From the NCBI GenBank assembly GCA_018268075.1, contig JAFDXH010000229.1, positions 1 to 42,993 of the forward strand: a DNA stretch of 42,993 bases, written 5' to 3'. Shown here one piece after another: positions 1-7,722 of this stretch. A program made the translations under genes and the position numbers. This DNA is from Bacteroidota bacterium. GTDB lineage: Bacteria > Bacteroidota > Bacteroidia > Chitinophagales > Chitinophagaceae. The notes below the pieces were generated by a model. It made no database searches, was not told where the DNA came from, and saw nothing but the letters and a program-made list of their open reading frames with translations. Numbering within the stretch: position 1 is the stretch's first letter; every line of letters starts with the position of its first letter.

Positions 1-32
1 GCACTTACAGGTTGCGAGCAATCATCAAGGTA

Positions 33-138
33 TCGTCATTGCGAGCAAAAGGGAAAGCACTGTGCAGTGTAGAAACTTTGTTTGCGAAGCAATCTCATCG
101 GGCAGTATCTGAGATTGCTTCGTGCCTCGCAATGATGA
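33..138. repeat. Nested palindromic intergenic repeat (REP-like)
   Basis: Two inverted-repeat pairs are nested. The outer arms are TCGTCATTGCGAG at 33-45 and its near-complement CTCGCAATGATGA at 126-138 (12 of 13 match). The inner arms are GCGAAGCAATCTCA at 84-97 and TGAGATTGCTTCGT at 110-123 (13 of 14 match). The arms can fold into a long cruciform or RNA hairpin with a short loop at 98-109. The wording (cattgcgag, gaagcaatct) resembles a dispersed intergenic repeat found in many unrelated bacterial genomes; that likeness is from memory. It sits just past the 3' end of the ROK kinase gene. No protein is supported here. Confidence 0.6.
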
Positions 139-184
139 TGAGGAGAACGATATCCATCCAAAGTGCCTTCAATTCGATTGAACT

Positions 185-1171
185 TTATTTAAATTCCCAT
201 ACAAGTGCACTGGCGCCCAAAATGGCAGCGTCACTTTCCTTCAATTCGCTAAAGATAAGTTTAACCTTATTTTGAAAAATGGGCAAGAGGTTTTGTTCCA
301 TACTTTCTTTTACAGGATCCATTAAAAGATTCCCGGCTTTTATAACACCGCCAAAAAGAATGATGGCCTCCGGCGATGAAAACATCACAAAATTTGCTAA
401 TGCCTCACCTAGAATATGACCGGTAAATTTAAAAACTTCCTGCGCAATTTGATCGCCTTCGATTGCGGCTTCATAAACATTCTTTGAAGTAATATCCTCA
501 TGTTTTATACTTCTCAACAGGCTAGGTTCATTTATTCTTTCATCCAGCAATTCTTTTGCAGTAATAGCAATCCCTGTTGCAGATGCATAAGTCTCTAATG
601 ATCCTTTCATGCCTGTACCCCAGTGCAACCTGCCGCCTGGGCGTATTATCGTATGGCCCAGTTCGCCTGCAAAACCATCGTGACCATAAATTAATTGACC
701 ATTGGCAATGATACCACTTCCTACACCGGTACCCAATGTGATCATAATGAAATCGTGCATACCACGGCCAGCCCCGTACATCATTTCGCCTACTGCTGCT
801 GCATTAGCATCATTGGTAAGCGTACAAGGCTTTTTAAATCTATCTGAAAAAAGTTTGGCGATAGGGATGATTCCTTTCCACAATAAATTAGGAGCATATT
901 CAATAGTACCTGTATAGTAATTCCCATTGGGTGCGCCTACCCCTATCCCTTTTATAAACTCCATTCCCCCTGCCTTTTCAATAGCTGGCATCAGATCATT
1001 ATAGAGTTCATTTACAAAATCTTCCACATTTTCAAATTGATCAGTAGAGATACTTCCGGGATTACTTATTTCGCCACGATGGTTTACGATCCCGAACTTA
1101 GTATTGGTGCCTCCTATATCTATACCGATTGCTAATTCACTGGAGACATCAAAAGCATCATTTGTTTTCAT
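185..1171 (-). CDS. ROK-family sugar kinase (glucokinase-like), lacking the zinc Cys motif
   Basis: Probably an ATP-dependent cytoplasmic glucokinase, phosphorylating hexose brought in by the transporter encoded just upstream. The phosphate-binding motif DIGGTNTK lies near residues 18-25, the catalytic Asp is in LTNDANAAAVGE, and GHTIIRPGG followed by SLETYASATG marks the ROK signature. Length (328 aa) is normal. In ROK proteins the segment after GH usually carries CxCGxxGC zinc ligands; here it reads HWGTGMKGS with no cysteine. I start at the ATG at 1169-1171; a TTG seven codons upstream would add MELINQT, which fits the family poorly. It follows the transporter gene with a 50-base gap, so they are likely co-transcribed. 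The sugar is inferred; mannose or fructose kinase, or a regulator without DNA-binding domain, is possible. Confidence 0.85.
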   Translation of the reverse strand: MKTNDAFDVSSELAIGIDIGGTNTKFGIVNHRGEISNPGSISTDQFENVEDFVNELYNDLMPAIEKAGGMEFIKGIGVGAPNGNYYTGTIEYAPNLLWKGIIPIAKLFSDRFKKPCTLTNDANAAAVGEMMYGAGRGMHDFIMITLGTGVGSGIIANGQLIYGHDGFAGELGHTIIRPGGRLHWGTGMKGSLETYASATGIAITAKELLDERINEPSLLRSIKHEDITSKNVYEAAIEGDQIAQEVFKFTGHILGEALANFVMFSSPEAIILFGGVIKAGNLLMDPVKESMEQNLLPIFQNKVKLIFSELKESDAAILGASALVWEFK

Positions 1172-1221
1172 AGTTTGGTTTATTAATTCCAATTTGTTTT
1201 CCCATTTTTGAAATTCTAAAA

Positions 1222-3204
1222 TTAATTTGCCCCATCAGTTAAAGCGCCTTCCGGCGAAAGGGTGGCCTCTTCATCTTCGGATATGTTATCATAGTCAATA
1301 CCTTGCTTATTCAATATTCCCTTTACAATAATAGCATAGAAAGTAATGTAGGCAAAGCAGGCCAAAGGTATCCAGTAAGATTGATGAATTCCATATCCAA
1401 CCACATCGCTACCGGATTGCAACAGATCGGCTAATTTGCCCTGAATCGGTGGAATGATGCCACCTCCAAGAATCATCATGATCAAAAAGGCAGAAGCCTG
1501 TGTGGTATATTTTCCCAAACCAGCCACCGCCAAAGCAAATATAGCAGGCCACATAATACTGCAGAATAATCCTCCGCTAATGAACGCATATACAGCAACC
1601 ATACCGGTACTGAATATGCCAATTGCCATTGATATTACGCCCAACAATCCGAATATCATCAGCGTTCTGGCAGGTTTATCCTTGCTCACAATGAAGGCAC
1701 CGGTTTGTATAGCTACACAAATGATATAATAAAAGAGTATTTGAACTTTATATTGAGAAAGCGCATTGACCCCCAATACAATTAAAAATGCCACCAGCGG
1801 CACAATGTAGGTTAGTGTACGTTTTGTTTTTGGAGAAAATTCAAATGCACTGATGGAACCCACCCATCTTCCAATCATTAGACTGCCCCAATACATGGAA
1901 ATAAATAATGCAGCCTGTGACGTAGTGAAGGCACCAAACGCAGGCTTGCTTAATAATTCACTTAGATTACTTACAATAGTTACTTCAGTACCCACATATA
2001 AAAATAGCGCAAGCATGCCTAATACCAATTGCGGATAACGCATGGCGCCCCAGCCCTCCGGATCACGCTTGGCTCTTATGTTGGCTATTAGCAAGCTTAA
2101 TATTACTACTGCTAATGCACCAAACAACCATTTCATTCTATATTGCTCTAGCGGAAGTTTTATTTCGTTTAGCGAAGCAGTCTGACTGTCAATTTCAGAT
2201 TTCAATGTCTGCACTTCTATCGCTGTTTCAGGATGGGATTTCTGGAGATTGCTCATTGCAGACTCAATCTCAGCTTTTGTTTTGTCCTTCAAGAAATTGG
2301 TAATGGTGGCGGTGCTATTTACATTGGCTGCATTGACAGTGCTATCTACTCTCACATAATCTTTGTTGAGTATGCCTTCCATTTTTTCAACAGATAATTG
2401 CTTTTGTGAATTATAACTGCTGAAAACCGGTGCAAACATGATGATGAGCAAGCCGGTCATGATTAATAGAGTGTATAAGGTTTTGGTTTCTCTTTCTGTT
2501 TCTTCGGTAGAAATTCCTGCGGGAACCTTCTTGCTGAAATAAAACATAGCAGCAGCGCCTATAAATAAAAGGCCTACACAGGTATATAAAATGATTACCT
2601 TACTAAGGCTTAAAGAGGCAATTTTTTCGTCTGAAATGGCAGCAGTAGTTCCAAACAAAGCAAAGGCAACAATCAATGGTCCGATCATGGTGCCAAAGGA
2701 GTTTACCCCACCTCCAAGATTTACGCGGCTTGTTCCCGTTGATGGATCACCTAAGGTAATTGCGAATGGCTGTGCTGCGGTTTGTTGCAAAGAAAAGCCA
2801 AGCGCTACTACAAATAAACCGGCAAGCATACCTACAAACACATTTCCATATACAGCAATAATCATCACTACAGCGCCTAGTGCTGAAAATAAAAGTCCAT
2901 ATACAATACTTTTTTTATACCCCCACTTAGCCACAAGGTCTCGGCCACCAAAGGCCCCGTAAGCAAACAAAATTAAAGCTCCGATATAATAAGCGAGATA
3001 AAACGCAAAGTCAATCAACTGGCTTTGAAACTGATCGAGGAGAAAATAGTGTTTGCAGAAGGGTATGAATACACTATTGCCAGCAGCAATAAAACCCCAA
3101 AAGAAAAATACGGTAATGAGCGTACTTAGTGCACCATAGTTAGTGGGTTGCAGCTTTCCTGTGGAAGGTTTGGGCTTTGAAATGTGCATAGAAGGTGTGG
3201 CCAT
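1222..3204 (-). CDS. FucP-like MFS sugar transporter with large central insertion
   Basis: Inner-membrane sugar:proton symporter of the major facilitator superfamily, FHS (fucose/glucose-galactose) type. The N-terminal half has [17 protein letters not shown] and [18 protein letters not shown], typical of FucP/GluP relatives, with [17 protein letters not shown] after it. At 660 aa it is about half again as long as the usual 410-440. The excess is a block around residues 245-380: an extra membrane segment, about 95 polar helix-prone residues (263-358), then another membrane segment. The C-terminal half also seems to have two additional hydrophobic helices. It lies 50 bases upstream of the ROK kinase gene, so import and phosphorylation of one sugar is the natural reading. 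It is divergent from glgA across an AT-rich gap. Substrate is inferred; glucose is most likely. Confidence 0.85.
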   Translation of the reverse strand: MATPSMHISKPKPSTGKLQPTNYGALSTLITVFFFWGFIAAGNSVFIPFCKHYFLLDQFQSQLIDFAFYLAYYIGALILFAYGAFGGRDLVAKWGYKKSIVYGLLFSALGAVVMIIAVYGNVFVGMLAGLFVVALGFSLQQTAAQPFAITLGDPSTGTSRVNLGGGVNSFGTMIGPLIVAFALFGTTAAISDEKIASLSLSKVIILYTCVGLLFIGAAAMFYFSKKVPAGISTEETERETKTLYTLLIMTGLLIIMFAPVFSSYNSQKQLSVEKMEGILNKDYVRVDSTVNAANVNSTATITNFLKDKTKAEIESAMSNLQKSHPETAIEVQTLKSEIDSQTASLNEIKLPLEQYRMKWLFGALAVVILSLLIANIRAKRDPEGWGAMRYPQLVLGMLALFLYVGTEVTIVSNLSELLSKPAFGAFTTSQAALFISMYWGSLMIGRWVGSISAFEFSPKTKRTLTYIVPLVAFLIVLGVNALSQYKVQILFYYIICVAIQTGAFIVSKDKPARTLMIFGLLGVISMAIGIFSTGMVAVYAFISGGLFCSIMWPAIFALAVAGLGKYTTQASAFLIMMILGGGIIPPIQGKLADLLQSGSDVVGYGIHQSYWIPLACFAYITFYAIIVKGILNKQGIDYDNISEDEEATLSPEGALTDGAN

Positions 3205-3338
3205 AATAAATAATTAATTTGGAAAATAAAAGTAAGCGTTATTGGTAAAAAAAAATACAGTAGCTGAATAGATGGTAAGAAATTTTAAAAGTAAAAAATG
3301 AAAGGTATCTATTTTTATCCATCCATAATTTAATGAAT

Positions 3339-3375
3339 ACATTTTTTTTATTTTATTGAAAAAAAATGTTTTTTT
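3339..3375 (+). promoter_or_regulatory. A/T hairpin plus T-run in the glgA leader
   Basis: An 11-bp perfect inverted repeat, 3339-3349 against 3359-3369 (ACA plus eight T, matched by eight A plus TGT), has a 9-base loop and is followed by a seven-T run (3369-3375). It ends 25 bases before the glgA start. The shape is that of an intrinsic terminator, but the stem has only two GC-type pairs, so it would be weak. It may only reflect homopolymer-rich promoter DNA between two divergent operons. Confidence 0.3.
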
Positions 3376-3400
3376 ATTTAAAACTGCGTAATTTTCAACC

Positions 3401-4810
3401 ATGGAAATTATTCATGTAAGTGCTGAATGTTACCCCGTTGCAAAGGTTGGTGGCCTTGGCGATGTGGTAGGGGCGCTTCCTAAGTACCAAAATAAACTGG
3501 GCCATATAGCTAAGGTGGTGATGCCGATGTATCTCACTAAATATCTCTACGAACACCAATTTGAAGTAGTTCATAAAGGTTCCTTTGGTATGGGGCCATA
3601 TCACCTTGATTATACCGTAATAAAGGAAGTGACCAATCATAATGGTTTCGATCTTTACCTCGTAGATATTTTTGGCCTGCTTGATAGAGAAAACGTGTAC
3701 AGTTATGATGATGATACCTTTCGTTTTCTTTCTTTTCAGATAGCAGTAACAGATTGGATTAGCCATTGGCGCCATCATCCGGATGTTGTGCATGTGCATG
3801 ACCACCATACTGCACTAATACCCTTTATGATGCAGAATTGTTTTGATTACAGGCATCTTGCACCTATAAAAACAGTTCTTACCATTCATAATGCTCAGTA
3901 TCAAGGATGGATGGGGTGGGATATGGCACAAAATATTCCTTCATGGGACCAATGGAAGTGGGGCCTTTTGGATTGGGACAAAAATATTAATTCCCTGGCC
4001 TGTGGTATTAAGTGTGCTTCTAAGGTAAACACCGTGAGTAATGGGTATCTTGAAGAATTGATGAGGAGTGCTAATGGACTGGAGTTTTTATTTAATCTGG
4101 AGCGTCAAAAATGCTATGGAATAGTAAATGGTATTGATACAGAAGTATGGAACCCCACTTTGGATAGCTATATCGAATCTAATTTTGAGGAAGATACAAT
4201 TGAGGCAGGAAAACTTGCTAATAAACAAATATTATGTAACCAGTTTAATTTGGATATAAATAAACCACTGATCGTATTTATAGGACGGTTGGTAGAGGAT
4301 AAAGGGGCCGACCTTTTACCCGCCGGAATTTCTGACTCTATTATTTATATGCAAGGAAAAATGAATTTTCTTGTATTAGGAAGTGGGAATAAAAATATTG
4401 AAAGTAGTTTGGATTCTATGTCGCATCATTACTTTGGATATTATAATTCTCGGATAGGATACAATGAGAAGCTGGCACACCAAATGTATGCGGGAGCTGA
4501 TTTTTTATTGATGCCAAGCAGGGTAGAGCCTTGTGGCCTTAATCAGTTATATGCACTTGCCTATGGTACTATGCCTATGGTACGGCGCACGGGTGGGTTA
4601 AAGGATACAGTAAAAGATATAGGTGAAGAAGGTGGGTTTGGTATTTGTTTTAATGATACCACAGTAGGTGAAATATGCCATGCAGTGTATCGGGCTATCA
4701 ATATTTTTGATGAACAAAAATCTTTTGCCCTAATAAGGAAAAGGATGTTAGCAATTGATCACAGTTGGGAAAAAAGTGCAGAAATTTATTTAAATCTATA
4801 TAAGTCTTAA
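3401..4810 (+). CDS. glgA: Glycogen synthase (ADP-glucose, GT5)
   Basis: Transfers glucose from ADP-glucose to the non-reducing end of a growing alpha-1,4-glucan in the cytoplasm. The ADP-glucose loop KVGGLGDV is at residues 15-22, and the C-terminal GT-B half holds the acid motif EPCGLNQLYALAYG with E376, then RRTGGLKDTV. Length (469 aa) matches bacterial GlgA. Residues HVHDHHTALIPF and TIHNAQYQG are also family hallmarks. The ATG at 3401 puts the nucleotide loop in the expected place. It is followed 88 bases later by glgC, which makes its substrate; a sugar transporter and an amylase follow on the same strand, forming a storage-glucan operon. Archaeal or starch-type GT5 enzymes are close relatives, but the glgC neighbour makes glycogen synthase the firm choice. 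Confidence 0.95.
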   Translation: MEIIHVSAECYPVAKVGGLGDVVGALPKYQNKLGHIAKVVMPMYLTKYLYEHQFEVVHKGSFGMGPYHLDYTVIKEVTNHNGFDLYLVDIFGLLDRENVYSYDDDTFRFLSFQIAVTDWISHWRHHPDVVHVHDHHTALIPFMMQNCFDYRHLAPIKTVLTIHNAQYQGWMGWDMAQNIPSWDQWKWGLLDWDKNINSLACGIKCASKVNTVSNGYLEELMRSANGLEFLFNLERQKCYGIVNGIDTEVWNPTLDSYIESNFEEDTIEAGKLANKQILCNQFNLDINKPLIVFIGRLVEDKGADLLPAGISDSIIYMQGKMNFLVLGSGNKNIESSLDSMSHHYFGYYNSRIGYNEKLAHQMYAGADFLLMPSRVEPCGLNQLYALAYGTMPMVRRTGGLKDTVKDIGEEGGFGICFNDTTVGEICHAVYRAINIFDEQKSFALIRKRMLAIDHSWEKSAEIYLNLYKS

Positions 4811-4898
4811 ATTAGGCCAAAGCAAATTGTATAGCCTTGATAAATTTTAAAAAAATGCTTATTGGTTTATTTTTAGTTAATACTTAAATTAAAAAGTT

Positions 4899-6194
4899 AT
4901 GGATAAAAATATGTGGATCAGTAAATCAGTAATTGCTGTAATATTAGGTGGAGGAGCGGGATCCCGCTTATTTCCCCTAACAGAAAACCGAAGCAAGCCT
5001 GCTGTACCTATTGCCGGAAAATACCGATTGGTGGATATCCCTATCTCCAATTGTATCAATAGTAATATCAATAGAATATTTGTGCTCACTCAATACAATT
5101 CTGCATCACTGAATAAGCATATTAAAAATACTTACCAGTTTAGTATTTTCAGCAGTGGCTTTGCAGATATTCTGGCTGCCGAACAAACACCTGATAATCC
5201 TCAATGGTTTCAAGGTACCGCTGATGCAGTACGGCAAAGCCTCAGGCATTTAGACAAATTGGATTTTGATCACGTACTTATTTTATCAGGCGATCAGTTA
5301 TATCAAATGGACTTTGGTACTATGTTCCGTATTCACGAAAAAGAAAATTCAGATATTACCATTGCTACCATACCGGTAACACAGAAAGAAGCCACAGAAT
5401 TTGGAATTCTTAAATCCAATCAGGAGAATAGAATTACTTCGTTTATAGAAAAACCCGGATTAGATAAATTGCCAGAATGGGTGAGCGATACCAATGACAT
5501 GATGAGAGGCGCAGGCAGAAACTACCTTGCTTCTATGGGAATTTATTTATTCAAAAAACATGTATTGTTCGATCTGTTAGAAACGCATAAGGTGGATGCC
5601 ACTGATTTTGGTAAAGAGATTATTCCATTTGCAATAAAAGATTTTAATGTATGCAGTTACCAATATGGTGGATATTGGACAGACATAGGAAACATCGCGT
5701 CTTTCTTTGAAGCCAATCTTGGATTGACACAGGAATTACCAGCTTTTAATTTATTTGACAATGAAAATAAAGTATATAGCAGGCCGAGGATGCTGCCACC
5801 GGCCAAAATAAGTGGTACTAAACTCATTAACACCATTGTAGGAGATGGCTCTATTATTCATGCAGAGCATTTAGAAAATTGTGTTGTGGGTATTAGAGCC
5901 AGGATTGGGTATGGTACTATTATCAAACGCTGCTATGCAATGGGCACAGACTATTATGAAACTATAGAAGAAATGGCTTATGCAGCTTCACAAGGGCTAC
6001 CCATACTGGGCATTGGTGATAATTGTAATATTACAAATGCTATAATAGATAAAAACTGCAGGATAGGAAGCAATGTGATTATAAAGGGAGGAAGCCATCT
6101 GGAGAATGCAGATCACCCTTTATATACTGTAAAAGATGGAATAGTAGTGGTAAAAAAAGATGCAGTAATACCGGATAATTTTGTGATCGAATAA
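4899..6194 (+). CDS. glgC: Glucose-1-phosphate adenylyltransferase
   Basis: Makes ADP-glucose from glucose-1-phosphate and ATP, the committed step of bacterial glycogen synthesis. The nucleotidyltransferase signature LGGGAGSRLFPLTENRSKPA starts at residue 16, followed by GKYRLVDIPISNC. The middle has SGDQLYQMD, FIEKPGLDKLPEW (sugar-phosphate site) and YWTDIG. From about residue 300 the sequence turns into the hexapeptide-like left-handed beta-helix (AIIDKNCRIGSNVIIKGG). Length 431 aa is typical. Start is the ATG at 4899; a second Met at codon 5 is a possible start. It belongs to the glgA transcription unit. Allosteric control by glycolytic intermediates is known for the family; no regulator residue is assigned here. 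Confidence 0.95.
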   Translation: MDKNMWISKSVIAVILGGGAGSRLFPLTENRSKPAVPIAGKYRLVDIPISNCINSNINRIFVLTQYNSASLNKHIKNTYQFSIFSSGFADILAAEQTPDNPQWFQGTADAVRQSLRHLDKLDFDHVLILSGDQLYQMDFGTMFRIHEKENSDITIATIPVTQKEATEFGILKSNQENRITSFIEKPGLDKLPEWVSDTNDMMRGAGRNYLASMGIYLFKKHVLFDLLETHKVDATDFGKEIIPFAIKDFNVCSYQYGGYWTDIGNIASFFEANLGLTQELPAFNLFDNENKVYSRPRMLPPAKISGTKLINTIVGDGSIIHAEHLENCVVGIRARIGYGTIIKRCYAMGTDYYETIEEMAYAASQGLPILGIGDNCNITNAIIDKNCRIGSNVIIKGGSHLENADHPLYTVKDGIVVVKKDAVIPDNFVIE

Positions 6195-6199
6195 CTAAT

Positions 6200-6236
6200 G
6201 TAGTTTTTTATTAAACTACTCGAACCTGTTTTTTAT
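6200..6236 (+). terminator. Weak terminator-like hairpin after glgC
   Basis: A 7-bp perfect stem, GTAGTTT at 6200-6206 with AAACTAC at 6213-6219 and a 6-base loop, begins six bases after the glgC stop. The next T-run starts only about 9 bases later, so termination would be partial at best. It could lower expression of the downstream transporter and amylase genes relative to glgAC. Confidence 0.3.
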
Positions 6237-6288
6237 TTTTTAATGATAGTGTAATTTTTACACATTTTTATTTTCAAAACAATTGCTT

Positions 6289-7650
6289 ATGTCGTCAACA
6301 CATCCCGTGCCCAAACACCGCCTGACATTTGGACAAATACTGAATATGAGTTTTGGATTTTTTGGTATTCAATTTGGCTTTGCATTGCAAACTGCAAATG
6401 TGTCCCGCATTTTTCAAACCCTTGGTGCCGAAATAGACAAGATTGGCATTCTTTGGATTGCTGCACCGCTTACCGGTTTGCTTGTGCAGCCAATAATTGG
6501 CTATCTTAGCGATCGCACTTGGCATCCACGATGGGGGCGTAGAAGACCCTTCTTTTTCATAGGTGCAGTTCTTTCTTCTTTTGCACTTTTTGCAATGCCT
6601 CAAGCTACAGTGTTATGGATGGCGGCAATATTACTATGGGTATTAGATGCCTCCATCAATATTTCAATGGAACCATTTCGTGCATTTGTTGGCGATAAAT
6701 TACCGCCTTCACAAAGAACTACCGGCTTTGCTACACAAACATTTTTTATTGGATTAGGTGCCGTTATTGCATCTTTACTCCCTTATATTTTTACAAATTT
6801 TTTCGGCATCAGCAATACTGCGCCCGAAGGACATATTGGGGATTCTGTAAAATATTCATTCTATATCGGTGCTATAGTTTTTCTGGCTTCAGTATTATGG
6901 ACAGTTCTTACCACCAAAGAATTTCCGCCTGAAAATATTGATACTTGGGAACAGGAAAAATTAAAGACAAAGGGATTTGCAAATGGCTTTGTTGAAATCA
7001 TCAAAGGAGTATTCAAAATGCCGCGTACCATGCTGCAATTGGCTATTGTACAATTTTTTACATGGTTTGGCCTTTTCGCCATGTGGATTTATACTACTCC
7101 TGGAATTGCTCAAAATGCTTACAATACTGTTGACACCACATCAAGGGCCTATCAAGATGCGGGAGATTGGGTAGGTGTTATGTTTACCGTATATAATGGC
7201 GTGTCTGCCATTACTGCTTTTTTATTACCCATGTTGGCTAAGCATATCAGCAGAAAATATACCCATTTAATTTGTCTGATTATAGGCGGTATTGGTTTAA
7301 TCTCTATGTATTATATCAAAACGCCCCAAATGTTGCTAGTGCCTATGATTGCCGTAGGACTTGCTTGGTCATCTACACTTACTATGCCTTATGCAATACT
7401 TGCTGGCGCCGTACCAGCAAGTAAAATGGGCTTTTATATGGGCGTGTTTAATTTTTTTATAGTTATTCCACAAATCATTGCGTCTATTATTCTCGGGTAT
7501 GTGATAAAACATTTTTTTCATGAACAAGGAATTTATGCTTTAGTAATTGGTGGTGTGGCTATGGCAATTGGGGGCATTCTGAATATTATTATCAGAGATG
7601 ATGAGGGGAAGCCTGCTAACATTGCAAAATTGAATATGGTAACTGAATAA
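6289..7650 (+). CDS. SLC45/GPH-type MFS sugar transporter (maltose or sucrose-like)
   Basis: A 12-helix inner-membrane transporter likely to import maltose or short maltodextrins released by the neighbouring periplasmic amylase. The sequence IQFGFALQTANVSRIFQTLGA in helix 1 and DRTWHPRWGRRRPFFFIG in the loop between helices 2 and 3 are the hallmarks of the sucrose/maltose branch of the MFS. Length is 453 aa from the chosen ATG at 6289; a TTG two codons earlier would add only Met-Leu. It lies 94 bases after glgC and 72 before the amylase gene on the same strand. Many Bacteroidota carry this transporter beside starch-degradation genes (family knowledge). The actual sugar cannot be read from the sequence; sucrose is an alternative, though no sucrose enzyme is nearby. 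Confidence 0.85.
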   Translation: MSSTHPVPKHRLTFGQILNMSFGFFGIQFGFALQTANVSRIFQTLGAEIDKIGILWIAAPLTGLLVQPIIGYLSDRTWHPRWGRRRPFFFIGAVLSSFALFAMPQATVLWMAAILLWVLDASINISMEPFRAFVGDKLPPSQRTTGFATQTFFIGLGAVIASLLPYIFTNFFGISNTAPEGHIGDSVKYSFYIGAIVFLASVLWTVLTTKEFPPENIDTWEQEKLKTKGFANGFVEIIKGVFKMPRTMLQLAIVQFFTWFGLFAMWIYTTPGIAQNAYNTVDTTSRAYQDAGDWVGVMFTVYNGVSAITAFLLPMLAKHISRKYTHLICLIIGGIGLISMYYIKTPQMLLVPMIAVGLAWSSTLTMPYAILAGAVPASKMGFYMGVFNFFIVIPQIIASIILGYVIKHFFHEQGIYALVIGGVAMAIGGILNIIIRDDEGKPANIAKLNMVTE

Positions 7651-7722
7651 TTTTTATTGCCGATATGGTGTGTAAAATTCGATTCGGATAGAAAATAGAT
7701 ATTTCACCTTAAAATTATTGTT

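Noticed and set aside
12-275. 87-aa plus-strand ORF at the left edge
   Set aside because: It runs through the palindromic repeat and into the antisense of the ROK kinase gene, and its sequence has no recognisable protein character.
2591-2962. 123-aa plus-strand ORF inside the sugar transporter gene
   Set aside because: Antisense shadow of a well-conserved transporter coding region.
3395-3808. 137-aa minus-strand ORF over the start of glgA
   Set aside because: Antisense shadow of glgA; Met/His-rich product without domain features.
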